A stretch of 60,422 nt of DNA from Bacteroidetes bacterium HGW-Bacteroidetes-6 (GTDB taxonomy: Bacteria > Bacteroidota > Bacteroidia > Bacteroidales > DTU049). Both the position numbers and the translations under genes were made by a program. Positions 53,701 to 60,422 of the stretch are shown piece by piece (within the stretch, counting starts at the first letter, position 1; each line of letters opens with the position of its first letter). The stretch is from NCBI GenBank assembly GCA_002842495.1, contig PHDB01000015.1:1-60422 (forward strand), given 5' to 3'. The notes under the pieces were generated by a model. It did no database searches and was not told the DNA's origin. It saw only the letters and a program-made list of their open reading frames with translations.

Positions 53701-53980
53701 CGAAATTCCTTCCGGTACCTTTACCAGTTTCCAGATCATTCTGTCGGCAGGCACCCGGTCGTATTTTGATGATATTCGCATTCATCCTTTCAATAGTTCC
53801 ATGAAAACCATGGTGTTTGATGCCAAGACTATGCAACTGAAAGCCGAACTCGACGATCAGAATTTTGCCACCATTTATGTTTACAACAATGAAGGTGGAA
53901 TCATGAATGTGCTCAGGGAGACTGCCAAAGGCAGAACATCGGTAGGTAGTATGTGGAAAAATGTACGGCAAAACAACTGA
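47741..53980 (+). CDS. Giant RHS-associated shell-like protein, 2079 aa
   Basis: ATG at 47741 (MTHGYISRLRKNGSLKYIAA) gives the signal peptide; longer upstream frames lie in the previous gene. The N-terminal 'GGPVQSEYESGYSSGSTDMV', 'DPFTGDFKYGINLLTIPG', 'AGVTMEQEASWVGLGWSLNV' and 'NRSMRGMPDDFSG' motifs are the SpvB-like start of Bacteroidota proteins found with RHS shells. A large beta-propeller-like body follows. Near the C-terminus a jelly-roll/carbohydrate-binding-like domain (about 1850-2000: 'GFEDYAGGNYVLNKGHGHLN', 'YFDDIRIHPFNSS') precedes 'LDDQNFATIYVYNNEGGIMN', an RHS-type end. No toxin domain is visible at the end. It pairs with the following 232-aa and RHS genes, and probably forms a surface or toxin-delivery shell. 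Confidence 0.85.
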   Translation: MTHGYISRLRKNGSLKYIAAFMSVMLLNSMLYPLRTFALTGGPVQSEYESGYSSGSTDMVDPFTGDFKYGINLLTIPGMDGGFPINLDYNAGVTMEQEASWVGLGWSLNVGAINRSMRGMPDDFSGEEYTRESNMKPHWVIGLDFQGLKNGGIPTEAFGFPVDGYNAGGGIYYDSYSGIGINVDAGLYGPLAGNLGFDASISYDPNTGYSPDFGLQYRLGEINGVTYGLGMNVSLNSYEGMTALNGSAYCKSGSDTKNMYGVSLPLRQNYPPTIETPMTGTSVGFKVKVGKEIATGISTAKVVKGYYSEFAIAKKDQEKSFKVLGYMYDDDSHASYLRDVSYGKSYPQSKELSFVPMPNHTYDIYSASAVGLGLNFRTKRSDIPVLSPVKVESATTDVQMGIEFSAATSTHFGGNFSGMDMYGSSGRWLGGDDLLKAYADNNYAAAETGYRQSYYVSTAETGVEKYNEDARIGDDKCIGLRLVPYFHTALTTGSFLTIRAKALCNYPGGKLEDNYREYRDQSSQNIEYFTNSELHNYGLGVQGNLYSSGEYPCESGSTAGSYNYISHSGNQIGLYSILNTDGSRYEFGLPVYNNKQVDAVFSIDHQSNDKVKTVGYSTADASVGNTKGDDNLFMKNTMPAYASSYLLTSIVSSDYIDVQGDGPTPDDFGNYVKVNYSKTSNDYKWRIPFTDANYSPGYYSKDGDDKATYMYGEKELYYINSIETKTHIAVFYISDRKDARGVDLEKSTGIDASNKPQKLDSIALFSKTCDNYGDLGLMIPEKTVHFTYSYNLCEEIPNRVTGDGEGNGKLTLTGVYYTYKMNKKGVQSPYTFDYNLSTENPDYSMGQTDRWGTYQPERVIGTNTITSVDNPYTNQLSSYSDRNTNAGVWNLKTINLPSGASIDITYEPDDYAYVQDKPAMEMARVIATGDANGVVDGADFGLVDKNTRRIYFELDNSNTTADSIFNSVLAQDELYFKAFMDLMDRSEYGLDEAYDYVEGYAKISKDAGSWGVVDYGGVHCGFITLEAVPVHENSGNTHPFSKAAWQYMYYSRPELLNPSLSHNGFIGELITQFIALYQNTFQTLMGLYTTCHINQYASKMLLSTSNSKYRPSFVRIPVIDGIKYGGGHRVSKIMYHDNWDDVTSGQGSDYGQSFEYRLPDGRSSGVASYEPLAGGDENACRYRAETYSGDKTKEYRMFNIEKPLTEDYYPSPVVGYSQVIVRNITPAGTDFKKSGAGITRYDFYTAKDFPVTEEFTEVSKIRSKQTFYIPLIGSKKYNNNAFSQGYQITLNNMHGKLEAISTYKTNDNPYDLTIEPVSKTSYIYKTQSPYNPNSSNKLNNLVQVQFSDGTISTEEMGVERDLFVSENENHSVVESVGTQVNVEITPPVFVPLLLPDLFYDENTIQILSTMKVVQRNGIIEKVISKGEGQKSEVQNLVYDAATGDPVLSQALNEFGDPIYTYNYMAHSYYPGMEPANDNYRLSIGGLTMTSGGDVGLSSTQLSFYTSGDEVLAQYGATPTYTKLWVNSIGANSINLIDENGQTTSATGLNITTVRSGKRNMTGLGCGSIVTLDNPLAGGGSSPLFQVINEQILNIGNGNGLVVDITNPGYQIVDKYTGYIYCKDQYLLSTDNTPDNSDIYVDFEPEYFSFVREGGCSARVYFPIGEIEATSIVKEFQKTGNSVVITLSTPTGDVNVYGIWSDPDNCFDDCMAGVLHAQSTEFSDDWTFNYADVNDPDVDGQPLSTRSVQNPYRYGAKGRWFNKSSHTFLVNRIHESVTQNDISDDGEYAYFSVYDWISGNNPDEWRQNSEISRYSPFGWALENQDILNNKNSALYGQYIEGARDVAVAAASNCSYFEMAFDGFEDYAGGNYVLNKGHGHLNFKEGTDAPVLNPDYAHTGKYSLQVSPDEDVSYTTVSTPSESNNPYFMPVPPASGTKKYVFSTWANITGGHSSSAVATIKYNGSIIKTITLTNTGDHIDGWRRMYGEFEIPSGTFTSFQIILSAGTRSYFDDIRIHPFNSSMKTMVFDAKTMQLKAELDDQNFATIYVYNNEGGIMNVLRETAKGRTSVGSMWKNVRQNN

Positions 53981-53982
53981 TT

Positions 53983-54681
53983 ATGAGAGCAATACTTCAG
54001 CTTTGTTTTTATGTTTCAATAGTACTGGTTCTGAATATTTCATTACCGGTTGCCGTGTTTGCTCAGGACTCGGGAGCAATGTCTCAGTGCCGCGATATTG
54101 CGAAGAATTATTCCACGGCTCTGTCGTACGAGATCGAAATGAATGTCAGCATGTTTTCGGGAATTGCCGATAAAGAACCTTCCCAAACCATGACAGCATC
54201 TACCCGAAAGCTTAAAAATCTGTTTTATCACGATGCGTTCGATCGTATTTCGGTGCATACAGCTTCGGACTTTGATCTTTTGATTGATAAAAGCAGAAAA
54301 TCTATTCAGATTCAGAAAGTACGGGAGCAGGATTTCGATGCTCCCTGGGCAACTTTCACCGACGAAGACATGCACTACAAATTGGTGTCTTCCGAAAATA
54401 ATATCAGTGTTATTGAAACCGGAACTGTTGAAAAGCTTGGAATTGATCGGATCAGAATAACGGTAAACAATGAAACAAACCTTCTGATCAGGGTTGAATA
54501 TTTCTACAGCGATTTTGAGGGAGTGGTTTTCCGAAGGGTTCAGGTCGATTTCACAAAGACAATTCTGAATGAATCGATCAGTAAATCCTGGTTCGATCTG
54601 AAATCCTATGTGAAAAAAACACATGGGAAATATTCTGGTGTCGGAGATTTTTCAAGTTATAATGTAGTTGAATTACATTAA
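53983..54681 (+). CDS. Periplasmic hypothetical protein, 232 aa
   Basis: ATG at 53983 (MRAILQLCFYVSIVLVLNIS) two bases after the previous stop; signal peptide ending near 'VFAQ'. The mature part is beta-rich with strand pairs ('DFDLLIDKSRKSIQIQKVRE', 'IDRIRITVNNETNLLIRVEY', 'VVFRRVQVDFTKTILNESIS'), the look of a LolA/YceI-type lipid-binding or chaperone-like sheet, but I cannot assign it. Conserved spacing between two giant genes implies a specific partner. Confidence 0.75.
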   Translation: MRAILQLCFYVSIVLVLNISLPVAVFAQDSGAMSQCRDIAKNYSTALSYEIEMNVSMFSGIADKEPSQTMTASTRKLKNLFYHDAFDRISVHTASDFDLLIDKSRKSIQIQKVREQDFDAPWATFTDEDMHYKLVSSENNISVIETGTVEKLGIDRIRITVNNETNLLIRVEYFYSDFEGVVFRRVQVDFTKTILNESISKSWFDLKSYVKKTHGKYSGVGDFSSYNVVELH

Positions 54682-54692
54682 ATTCAGGTGTT

Positions 54693-57600
54693 ATGATTAT
54701 TAAACGCTTTCAATTGTTAATGGTAATTGCTCTTACAAGCATTTCATTTCAAACTTTTTCGCATAATCAAACGATATTGGACGGATTGCGCGGCAGTGCT
54801 TTGTTGAATAATTCACAGATAAGTGTGGAAGATCAGCATTACGCTTATATGTTGGCCAACCCGACTACTTACGAGGATTATTTTGTGAACAACAGTACGG
54901 AAGTGAACGTTCGTTTGCATTACGATCAGAGCGATATTCTTCAGTATTATGCAAGCTACTGGAAGTGCACAATAACATATACATTGAGATTATATTCATC
55001 AACAGGTAGTTACTACGACTATACGGGACAAACACTATTGGTAGAATACGGTCCGACCGGAGAATATATTACCGAAGCAGTGAAAAATTACGCCGATGGA
55101 GGCTATAAGGCCGTATTAACCATAACAGGAATAGAATTTCGTGATAGCGGAGGACAGTTGCTAAGCATGGCTCGTCCCAACGATTTATTATTGGATGTAG
55201 AGCTGACCACCGATCGTTACTACAAGATAGACACCTACAGCACCCCAACAGCAGGAGTAAGTTCCACCTTGTTTCAGCAACCCGGGAGTTTGGCCATATC
55301 GTGGCCATTTGTTTACGGAGCCGAGAGTTACGATGTGGAATGGGTTTTTGTTGATATCCCGGATATTACAAATATAGAGCCCGACCAGTACGAAGTGGAT
55401 TTCAGCAACGCGTACCGTATCAATACAACCAACAACTGGTTCCGCATACCGATGGGTTATAGCAGTGGAGCCATCGTTTACCGTGTTCGCGGAAAAGGTT
55501 ACTACTACGATATTTCCTATGTAGGGAGCCTTGAACAAACCCTTTGGAGCTACAACCCGGGCGGAAGTGTATATGTTGAAGACATCCCGACAGCACATAA
55601 ATACTATTTTAGCGGGCTGGAAGAAGAAAAGAACTGGCAGCACAGCGTGAGCTATACCGAGCAGGGCAACTATCAGGAACAGATACAATATGTAGATGGA
55701 TTGGGTCATGTACGACAAAGTGTGGGCTTTATCAATGGTAAAGAGAAAAAAGCTATTGTCGGAGAAGCCATTTACGATTACAATGGCCGGGTGGCAGCAG
55801 AGATACTTCCTTCTTCAATCGACAATCAGGGATTGGCGTTTTATGATGCTTTCAACGGAACTTTCGATAAAAATAATATTGACGGCGACACCAAGCTTTA
55901 CAACCCGGATGGCATGAGTTCCGGTTATGGAAGTGGCAATTTCTATTCTGATGATAATCCAAACCAGCAGAATCTCGAAGCATGGCTGCCCGATGCCGAT
56001 GGTTATCCGTACCGCCGTACAATATACCGTAGCGACGGTACCGGCCGTGTTCGCGGAAGCTTTTTGGCCGGCTCCGATTTCAAAGCCGGCAGCAATCATG
56101 GTGTGATGGTTTACAGCTGCAATGCCGACCAGAATCAGCTCGACATGCTTTTTGGCAACGAAGCCGGTATTGCCGAGAATTATCATAAACAAATCATGGT
56201 TGATGGTAATGGTCAGATAAGCTACAGCATCAGCGATCTTCATGGTCGGGTGATAGCTACGTCAATCGACGGAGGCAATGCCGCTAACCTTCTGGATGTG
56301 TACAATACGCCAGGAAGCAGTACTGTAAACAACGACCTGATGCTGCTTAACGAAGTACAAAACAACGAAAGTGTTGCAACCTATCAGCTTTTTGCCTCAT
56401 CGGTAAACCAGGAGTTTCATTTTGGCTATGCATTATTCGGAACCAGCGGCACCGTTGATTGTATGCCCGATAACATTACTGCAAAATACAATGTAACCAT
56501 TTGTGCATTCGACGAGTATGACGACCCGGTAGACATAAATGGAGCTGCTGCCGGAGATTGCTACGAATACAACGATATAACCGGAATCAATGGCGAAGAG
56601 TTTACTTTTACAGCTCCGGCTATCGGCGAATACACCATCGTGAAGCGGGTAACCCTGAGCGATAGCCCTGTTGAATGGATAGAAGCGAATTTTGCCGACC
56701 TTCAAACCTGTGTAGAAATGCCCGAATTGATGCCATCGCCCTGTTTGTTCGATTGTGAGAATGTATGTCGTATGCAATACGTATTGGGTTTGGATGCCCA
56801 GGGCGACACCATCTATATTGATGATGAAGGCGTAGTGATAGATAAACACGAAGCATGGGTACTTATGGTTGCCTGCGTGGAAGAGTCGTGCGGCGAGCAA
56901 CCCATAATGAGTGAAAGCCCCTGTGAATTTACCCGCAGGCTGATGCTGCGTGATATGAGCCCCGGCGGACAGTATTTTGATAATCTGCCGGCACGCCTGG
57001 TATCTGACGGAAACGGTGGTTTGATGGTTAACTTGCATTATATCACCGAGACTTCCGGATATGAGTCGCAGTATATTGATTATATGATGGAATACATCGA
57101 TGCACAAAGCAGCACAGATATACTCAACAATATTATCAATGCCTCCGGTGGCGGATACAGTTTTACCACCTGGGACGAAGTTCGCGAAGCGTGGGACGAC
57201 GAAAAAGACAATTGGGATGGTCAGGCTTATGGTGCATTCTGGGATGAGCGATTACTTCCGTTTCATCCGGAGTATTGCCAATATCTGGAGCATTGCCAGA
57301 ACAAATGCGGTGGACCGGATGGCGATGCATGGATGACCTTATCCGACGCATACGATTTGGACATGATCAACTGCAGCAACGATGCAACAGCATCGAGCGA
57401 AGGCTATTTTAATCCACTTGCACTTACGGTGTATTGCAATACAGGCAGCGAAGATGAGACAAGCGACAATACAGGATATGTTTGTTATTTAAACGCCAGT
57501 ACCCCATCGGTAGTTGATCCGTTTGTAGATTGCAACGATACCATTTGTACCAGTGTTTATAATTCAGATGTGCTAGAGGATTATCTGACCCATTATTTTT

Positions 57601-60422
57601 ATGAAACCCAAAACGATGTTTATTACAGCATTTGGTATGTTTTAGACGATCCTGACGATATAGCCTTAGGCAATGCCAGTGTATCGCAGGCAACCACCGA
57701 CTTTTTTCAGGTGCTGCATGGCGGTGGAAGCTATTCGGGACTTATAGGTACTGGCACTGGTCAGATGTGTGCCTATGCATTTTTCCGGTCCACCTATCAG
57801 TTCTACAAGAACTATCTTATTTATGGCATAGCATCAAGAAATTGCAACAGCACCTTTGAGATAGACGACAATGGCTTGGTAACCTCGCCAGCTACATTTG
57901 CAGGCATGTCGGCCCGTTATCCCGAAAACTTCATTTACGAAGCACTAGGTACAAGCTGTCCGTTGGCAGCAGGCGAAGATTTGTTCGATGCTTTTATGCA
58001 GAATGTAACAGTAACAGAAAGCAGTGTGTGTACCACCAACTGCGAAGATGCAGCAGCAGGGTGGATGTCCGGATTATCCAACTGCACCCTGAGTGGCAGC
58101 TATACCACGCAGGATGTAAAGGGCTGGCTGACAGAGATATGTATGAACAGTTGCGGCGAAGACAATGGTTACTGGGGCGACGACGAAGGAACATTTGCTG
58201 TAGGTCCCAATAATCCTAAAGACTGGTACACCTTCGAAGATGTGGTGACCAATTGCTACACTTCGGGCTGTCCGGTGCCGGTGCATGTATATTCGAGCAA
58301 TCAGGCTACCTGTAGCTGCGAAATTTTTACGAATTTTTACGAGTCGCACAACAGCGATGCTTATGAAACAGCCGAAGCACTGAACGAATTGTTTGACGCA
58401 TCTTTCAGCGATAGCGATGTAAGCCGGTGGGTGAGCGAATGCAGCAGCAGCAATCCGTCTTGGACTACCCTTCAGGGCTATAGTTTCCCAGCGTATTTAT
58501 CGTGTATCGATTTCGACCCCGCGGAACCCACCTTGGAGGATTTGATAACCGATTGCGAGACTCAGAACCAGGCCGAAGCCGATTTTCAGGAGCTACTACT
58601 CTACAACCAGTTGCTCGGTCAGCAGCTTCCTCTTACCATCGATGCTTATAATGAAATGGCACTCAATAATATCGAAAGCCGGGAGATTTTTGGTGTTTAT
58701 TACGAAAGCAATGAATTTCTTTACACATTGTACTACTACGATCAGGCCGGTAATCTGGTACGCACTGTGCCACCCGAAGGAGTGCATCCGATTGCGGTAC
58801 TCGACCTTCCCCAAGTTCAGCAGCACCGAAACAATCCGACTACTTACCCGGCTGTGTATCCCAACCATAGCATGGTAACCAGCTACGAATACAACAGCTA
58901 TCAGCTGGTGACTGAGCAGACCATCCCCGACGGCATGAAAGAAACCTATCAGGGATCCGGCATCTACGATTTCGGCTCCACCACCCAATATTTCTACGAC
59001 GACAAGGGGCGCATTATTGTGTCGCAAAACAAAAAACAGCAAACCGGCATCAACGATTACCGTCGATACTCTTACACCGTTTACGACGATTTTGGCCGAA
59101 TCGAAGAAACCGGCGAAGCCAGCCTTTACGACGATCCGGGTGTGAGCGGCCAGGAGACCGATCCCTACCCCGATTACGAGGCATTCATGATATACAAGGA
59201 CGACGATGCCCTTACCGACGATTACTATACCACCTGGTACAGTACCATCAGTTCGGGCGCATTGAGTCAGGTAATGCGAACGTATTACGACGAAAGCCTG
59301 AGCGGTATAAGCACCCTCTTTGGCAGTGCGGGACAGGAGAATATCCGCAACCGGGTGAGCAGTGTCACCAAGGATGAGAATAACGATGGTACCTACGAGA
59401 GTGCCATACACTACAGCTACGACGTGCATGGAAATGCCAAAACGGTGTTGCGCGATATTCCCGAACTCGATCCTTTGTGGATGCGGATTACCCGCACCGA
59501 CTACAGCTACGATCTGCTCTCGGGCAATGTGAAGCAATTGGTGTATCAGAGTGGCCAGTACGACCAATTCATTCACCGCTACAGCTACGATGTGAACAAT
59601 CGCCTGCGGGCCGTTTACACCAGCCGCGACGGTTTTGTGTGGTCGCAGGATGCCAAACAACTCTACAACAGTATGGGTACCATGGCGCGTTTGGAACTGG
59701 GACAATACCATGTGCAGGGTCTCGACTATATCTATACAATTAATGGCTGGTTAAAGGCCATCAATTCGGTGACCCTGAGACCCAGCCGCGACCCGGGACT
59801 CGATGGCAACGGACGGATTAGCGGAAGTTCCAACAACCCCGATGCCTGTTTTGCCGAAGACGCATTGGGTTTCGCACTGACCTATTTTAAACAGAATCCG
59901 GCTGATGTAGTTATCTGCAACAGCACCTACAGCGGGCGCAATCCCGAATTTGAACCCACTATCGATATTGGTTCCGATTATTATGCAGCTGTTTACGACT
60001 TGTATAATGGTAATATTGCTGCCTGGAATACAGGTTTGTACAACAGCCAGGAACAACAGATGGATTTACAAGGATACGTTTTTAGATACGACAAACTCAA
60101 TCGTCTGAAAGAAGCAACCATGTATAACGATCCGGATATTCTGGATTATAATGAATGGGGAAACGGGTCAGGAGAAAGTCAGGCATATCATTCTTTATAC
60201 ACATACGACTTTAACGGAAATATATTATCTTTGTTCCGTAACGGAGAGGTTGGAAATTATAGTATGGACAATCTGACTTACGGATATACGACCAACGGGC
60301 TGACCAGCATCAACGACCGGCGCATGAACAACATGCTGCTGGGGTATAATGATATAACATCGACCTATACCACCGACATTGACGATCCGGGTCTGGGTAC
60401 CTTCGATGAGAGCGACGACGAC
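54693..60422 (+). CDS. Giant RHS protein with cysteine-rich insert, partial (1910 codons, runs off window)
   Basis: ATG at 54693 (MIIKRFQLLMVIALTSISFQ) opens a frame that stays open to the right edge. Signal peptide, then 'YNPGGSVYVEDIPTAHKYYF' and 'IQYVDGLGHVRQSVGFINGK' (DUF6443-like start of Bacteroidota RHS proteins) near residue 320-360. A cysteine-rich region about residues 588-1290 (about 33 Cys by eye: for example 'CLFDCENVCRM', 'CSCEIF') follows, then RHS/YD repeats ('TQYFYDDKGRIIVSQNKK', 'YSYDVHGNAKTVLRD', 'YSYDVNNRLRAVYTSRDG', 'YTINGWLKAIN', 'YTYDFNGNILSLFRNG'). The RHS core and C-terminal toxin-like tip, if present, lie beyond the window. It likely encloses a C-terminal effector; unproven. 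Last seen gene of the operon. Confidence 0.87.
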   Translation, partial: MIIKRFQLLMVIALTSISFQTFSHNQTILDGLRGSALLNNSQISVEDQHYAYMLANPTTYEDYFVNNSTEVNVRLHYDQSDILQYYASYWKCTITYTLRLYSSTGSYYDYTGQTLLVEYGPTGEYITEAVKNYADGGYKAVLTITGIEFRDSGGQLLSMARPNDLLLDVELTTDRYYKIDTYSTPTAGVSSTLFQQPGSLAISWPFVYGAESYDVEWVFVDIPDITNIEPDQYEVDFSNAYRINTTNNWFRIPMGYSSGAIVYRVRGKGYYYDISYVGSLEQTLWSYNPGGSVYVEDIPTAHKYYFSGLEEEKNWQHSVSYTEQGNYQEQIQYVDGLGHVRQSVGFINGKEKKAIVGEAIYDYNGRVAAEILPSSIDNQGLAFYDAFNGTFDKNNIDGDTKLYNPDGMSSGYGSGNFYSDDNPNQQNLEAWLPDADGYPYRRTIYRSDGTGRVRGSFLAGSDFKAGSNHGVMVYSCNADQNQLDMLFGNEAGIAENYHKQIMVDGNGQISYSISDLHGRVIATSIDGGNAANLLDVYNTPGSSTVNNDLMLLNEVQNNESVATYQLFASSVNQEFHFGYALFGTSGTVDCMPDNITAKYNVTICAFDEYDDPVDINGAAAGDCYEYNDITGINGEEFTFTAPAIGEYTIVKRVTLSDSPVEWIEANFADLQTCVEMPELMPSPCLFDCENVCRMQYVLGLDAQGDTIYIDDEGVVIDKHEAWVLMVACVEESCGEQPIMSESPCEFTRRLMLRDMSPGGQYFDNLPARLVSDGNGGLMVNLHYITETSGYESQYIDYMMEYIDAQSSTDILNNIINASGGGYSFTTWDEVREAWDDEKDNWDGQAYGAFWDERLLPFHPEYCQYLEHCQNKCGGPDGDAWMTLSDAYDLDMINCSNDATASSEGYFNPLALTVYCNTGSEDETSDNTGYVCYLNASTPSVVDPFVDCNDTICTSVYNSDVLEDYLTHYFYETQNDVYYSIWYVLDDPDDIALGNASVSQATTDFFQVLHGGGSYSGLIGTGTGQMCAYAFFRSTYQFYKNYLIYGIASRNCNSTFEIDDNGLVTSPATFAGMSARYPENFIYEALGTSCPLAAGEDLFDAFMQNVTVTESSVCTTNCEDAAAGWMSGLSNCTLSGSYTTQDVKGWLTEICMNSCGEDNGYWGDDEGTFAVGPNNPKDWYTFEDVVTNCYTSGCPVPVHVYSSNQATCSCEIFTNFYESHNSDAYETAEALNELFDASFSDSDVSRWVSECSSSNPSWTTLQGYSFPAYLSCIDFDPAEPTLEDLITDCETQNQAEADFQELLLYNQLLGQQLPLTIDAYNEMALNNIESREIFGVYYESNEFLYTLYYYDQAGNLVRTVPPEGVHPIAVLDLPQVQQHRNNPTTYPAVYPNHSMVTSYEYNSYQLVTEQTIPDGMKETYQGSGIYDFGSTTQYFYDDKGRIIVSQNKKQQTGINDYRRYSYTVYDDFGRIEETGEASLYDDPGVSGQETDPYPDYEAFMIYKDDDALTDDYYTTWYSTISSGALSQVMRTYYDESLSGISTLFGSAGQENIRNRVSSVTKDENNDGTYESAIHYSYDVHGNAKTVLRDIPELDPLWMRITRTDYSYDLLSGNVKQLVYQSGQYDQFIHRYSYDVNNRLRAVYTSRDGFVWSQDAKQLYNSMGTMARLELGQYHVQGLDYIYTINGWLKAINSVTLRPSRDPGLDGNGRISGSSNNPDACFAEDALGFALTYFKQNPADVVICNSTYSGRNPEFEPTIDIGSDYYAAVYDLYNGNIAAWNTGLYNSQEQQMDLQGYVFRYDKLNRLKEATMYNDPDILDYNEWGNGSGESQAYHSLYTYDFNGNILSLFRNGEVGNYSMDNLTYGYTTNGLTSINDRRMNNMLLGYNDITSTYTTDIDDPGLGTFDESDDD
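56455..58560 (+). other. Cysteine-rich region inside the RHS protein
   Basis: Residues about 588-1290 of the RHS protein carry about 33 cysteines, many in pairs, and lie between the DUF6443-like region and the first YD repeats. Nothing comparable is seen in the 2079-residue partner. Secreted, so disulfides would form. It is a candidate binding or stabilising insert. Confidence 0.65.

Noticed and set aside
58596..59711. 371-codon minus-strand frame antisense to the RHS protein
   Set aside because: YD repeats on the plus strand are clear; the antisense frame is a composition artefact (Val/Ile-rich).

Overview
The window looks like a chromosomal contig of a member of the Bacteroidota, probably near the Bacteroidales/Marinilabiliales. 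The evidence is indirect. There are type A and type B sorting domains of the type IX secretion system (T9SS), an SusC-like/OMP beta-barrel receptor with a carboxypeptidase-regulatory N-terminus, a GlmU-like protein of the kind seen in this phylum, type B ribosomal protein L31, and RHS proteins with the Bacteroidota-type N-terminus. Promoters match the phylum's TTTG / TAnnTTTG pattern (best example: upstream of L31), and Shine-Dalgarno sequences are mostly absent. The exact genus cannot be told.

Layout. (1) 1-4700: the N-terminal part of a large secreted repeat protein runs off the left edge, followed by a small hypothetical, a four-helix membrane protein, an intergenic stretch with family repeats, and an overlapping pair of a GME-fold-like protein and an Elp3-type radical SAM enzyme. 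(2) 4700-9300: a visibly AT-rich accessory island, all on the minus strand. It carries two overlapping HEPN-motif genes, a frameshifted membrane gene, and a Shedu-type (DUF4263) anti-phage nuclease, with two related palindromic spacers between them. Its right edge carries a second copy of the promoter of the neighbouring TPR gene. (3) 9300-24600: housekeeping and envelope genes: TPR protein, carboxypeptidase-regulatory-domain protein, VWA-like membrane protein with FabG, a T9SS cargo, a TonB-dependent receptor, tRNA-Pro(GGG), L31, GlmU-like protein and Lon. (4) 24600-33000: two divergently arranged multi-domain T9SS type B cargo proteins that share a reelin-like domain, and a patatin-like lipase. 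(5) 33100-44700: a nearly complete, translationally coupled type II secretion / type IV pilus-like operon (three pseudopilin-type or pilin-like genes, PilP-, PilO-, PilM/N-like inner membrane proteins, secretin, ATPase, short prepilin peptidase, major pseudopilin) with GspF divergent, and two unusual passengers: a repeat lipoprotein and a MORN-repeat protein. (6) 44700-60422: an orphan InsA-like zinc-ribbon protein, then a plus-strand operon of a DNRLRE-domain protein, an OmpH/Skp-like chaperone, a small lipoprotein, a 2079-residue RHS-associated shell-like protein, a 232-residue periplasmic protein and a giant RHS protein that runs off the right edge.

How they may work together. The T2SS/T4P-like operon supplies an envelope-spanning machine whose substrate is not obvious. 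The neighbouring RHS operon supplies two giant exported proteins with their own chaperone and lipoprotein; adjacency is suggestive, but a functional link is inference. The defence island is self-contained. Starts were chosen at signal peptides, conserved N-termini or ATGA overlaps. No search or folding could be run, so family calls rest on motifs read by eye.
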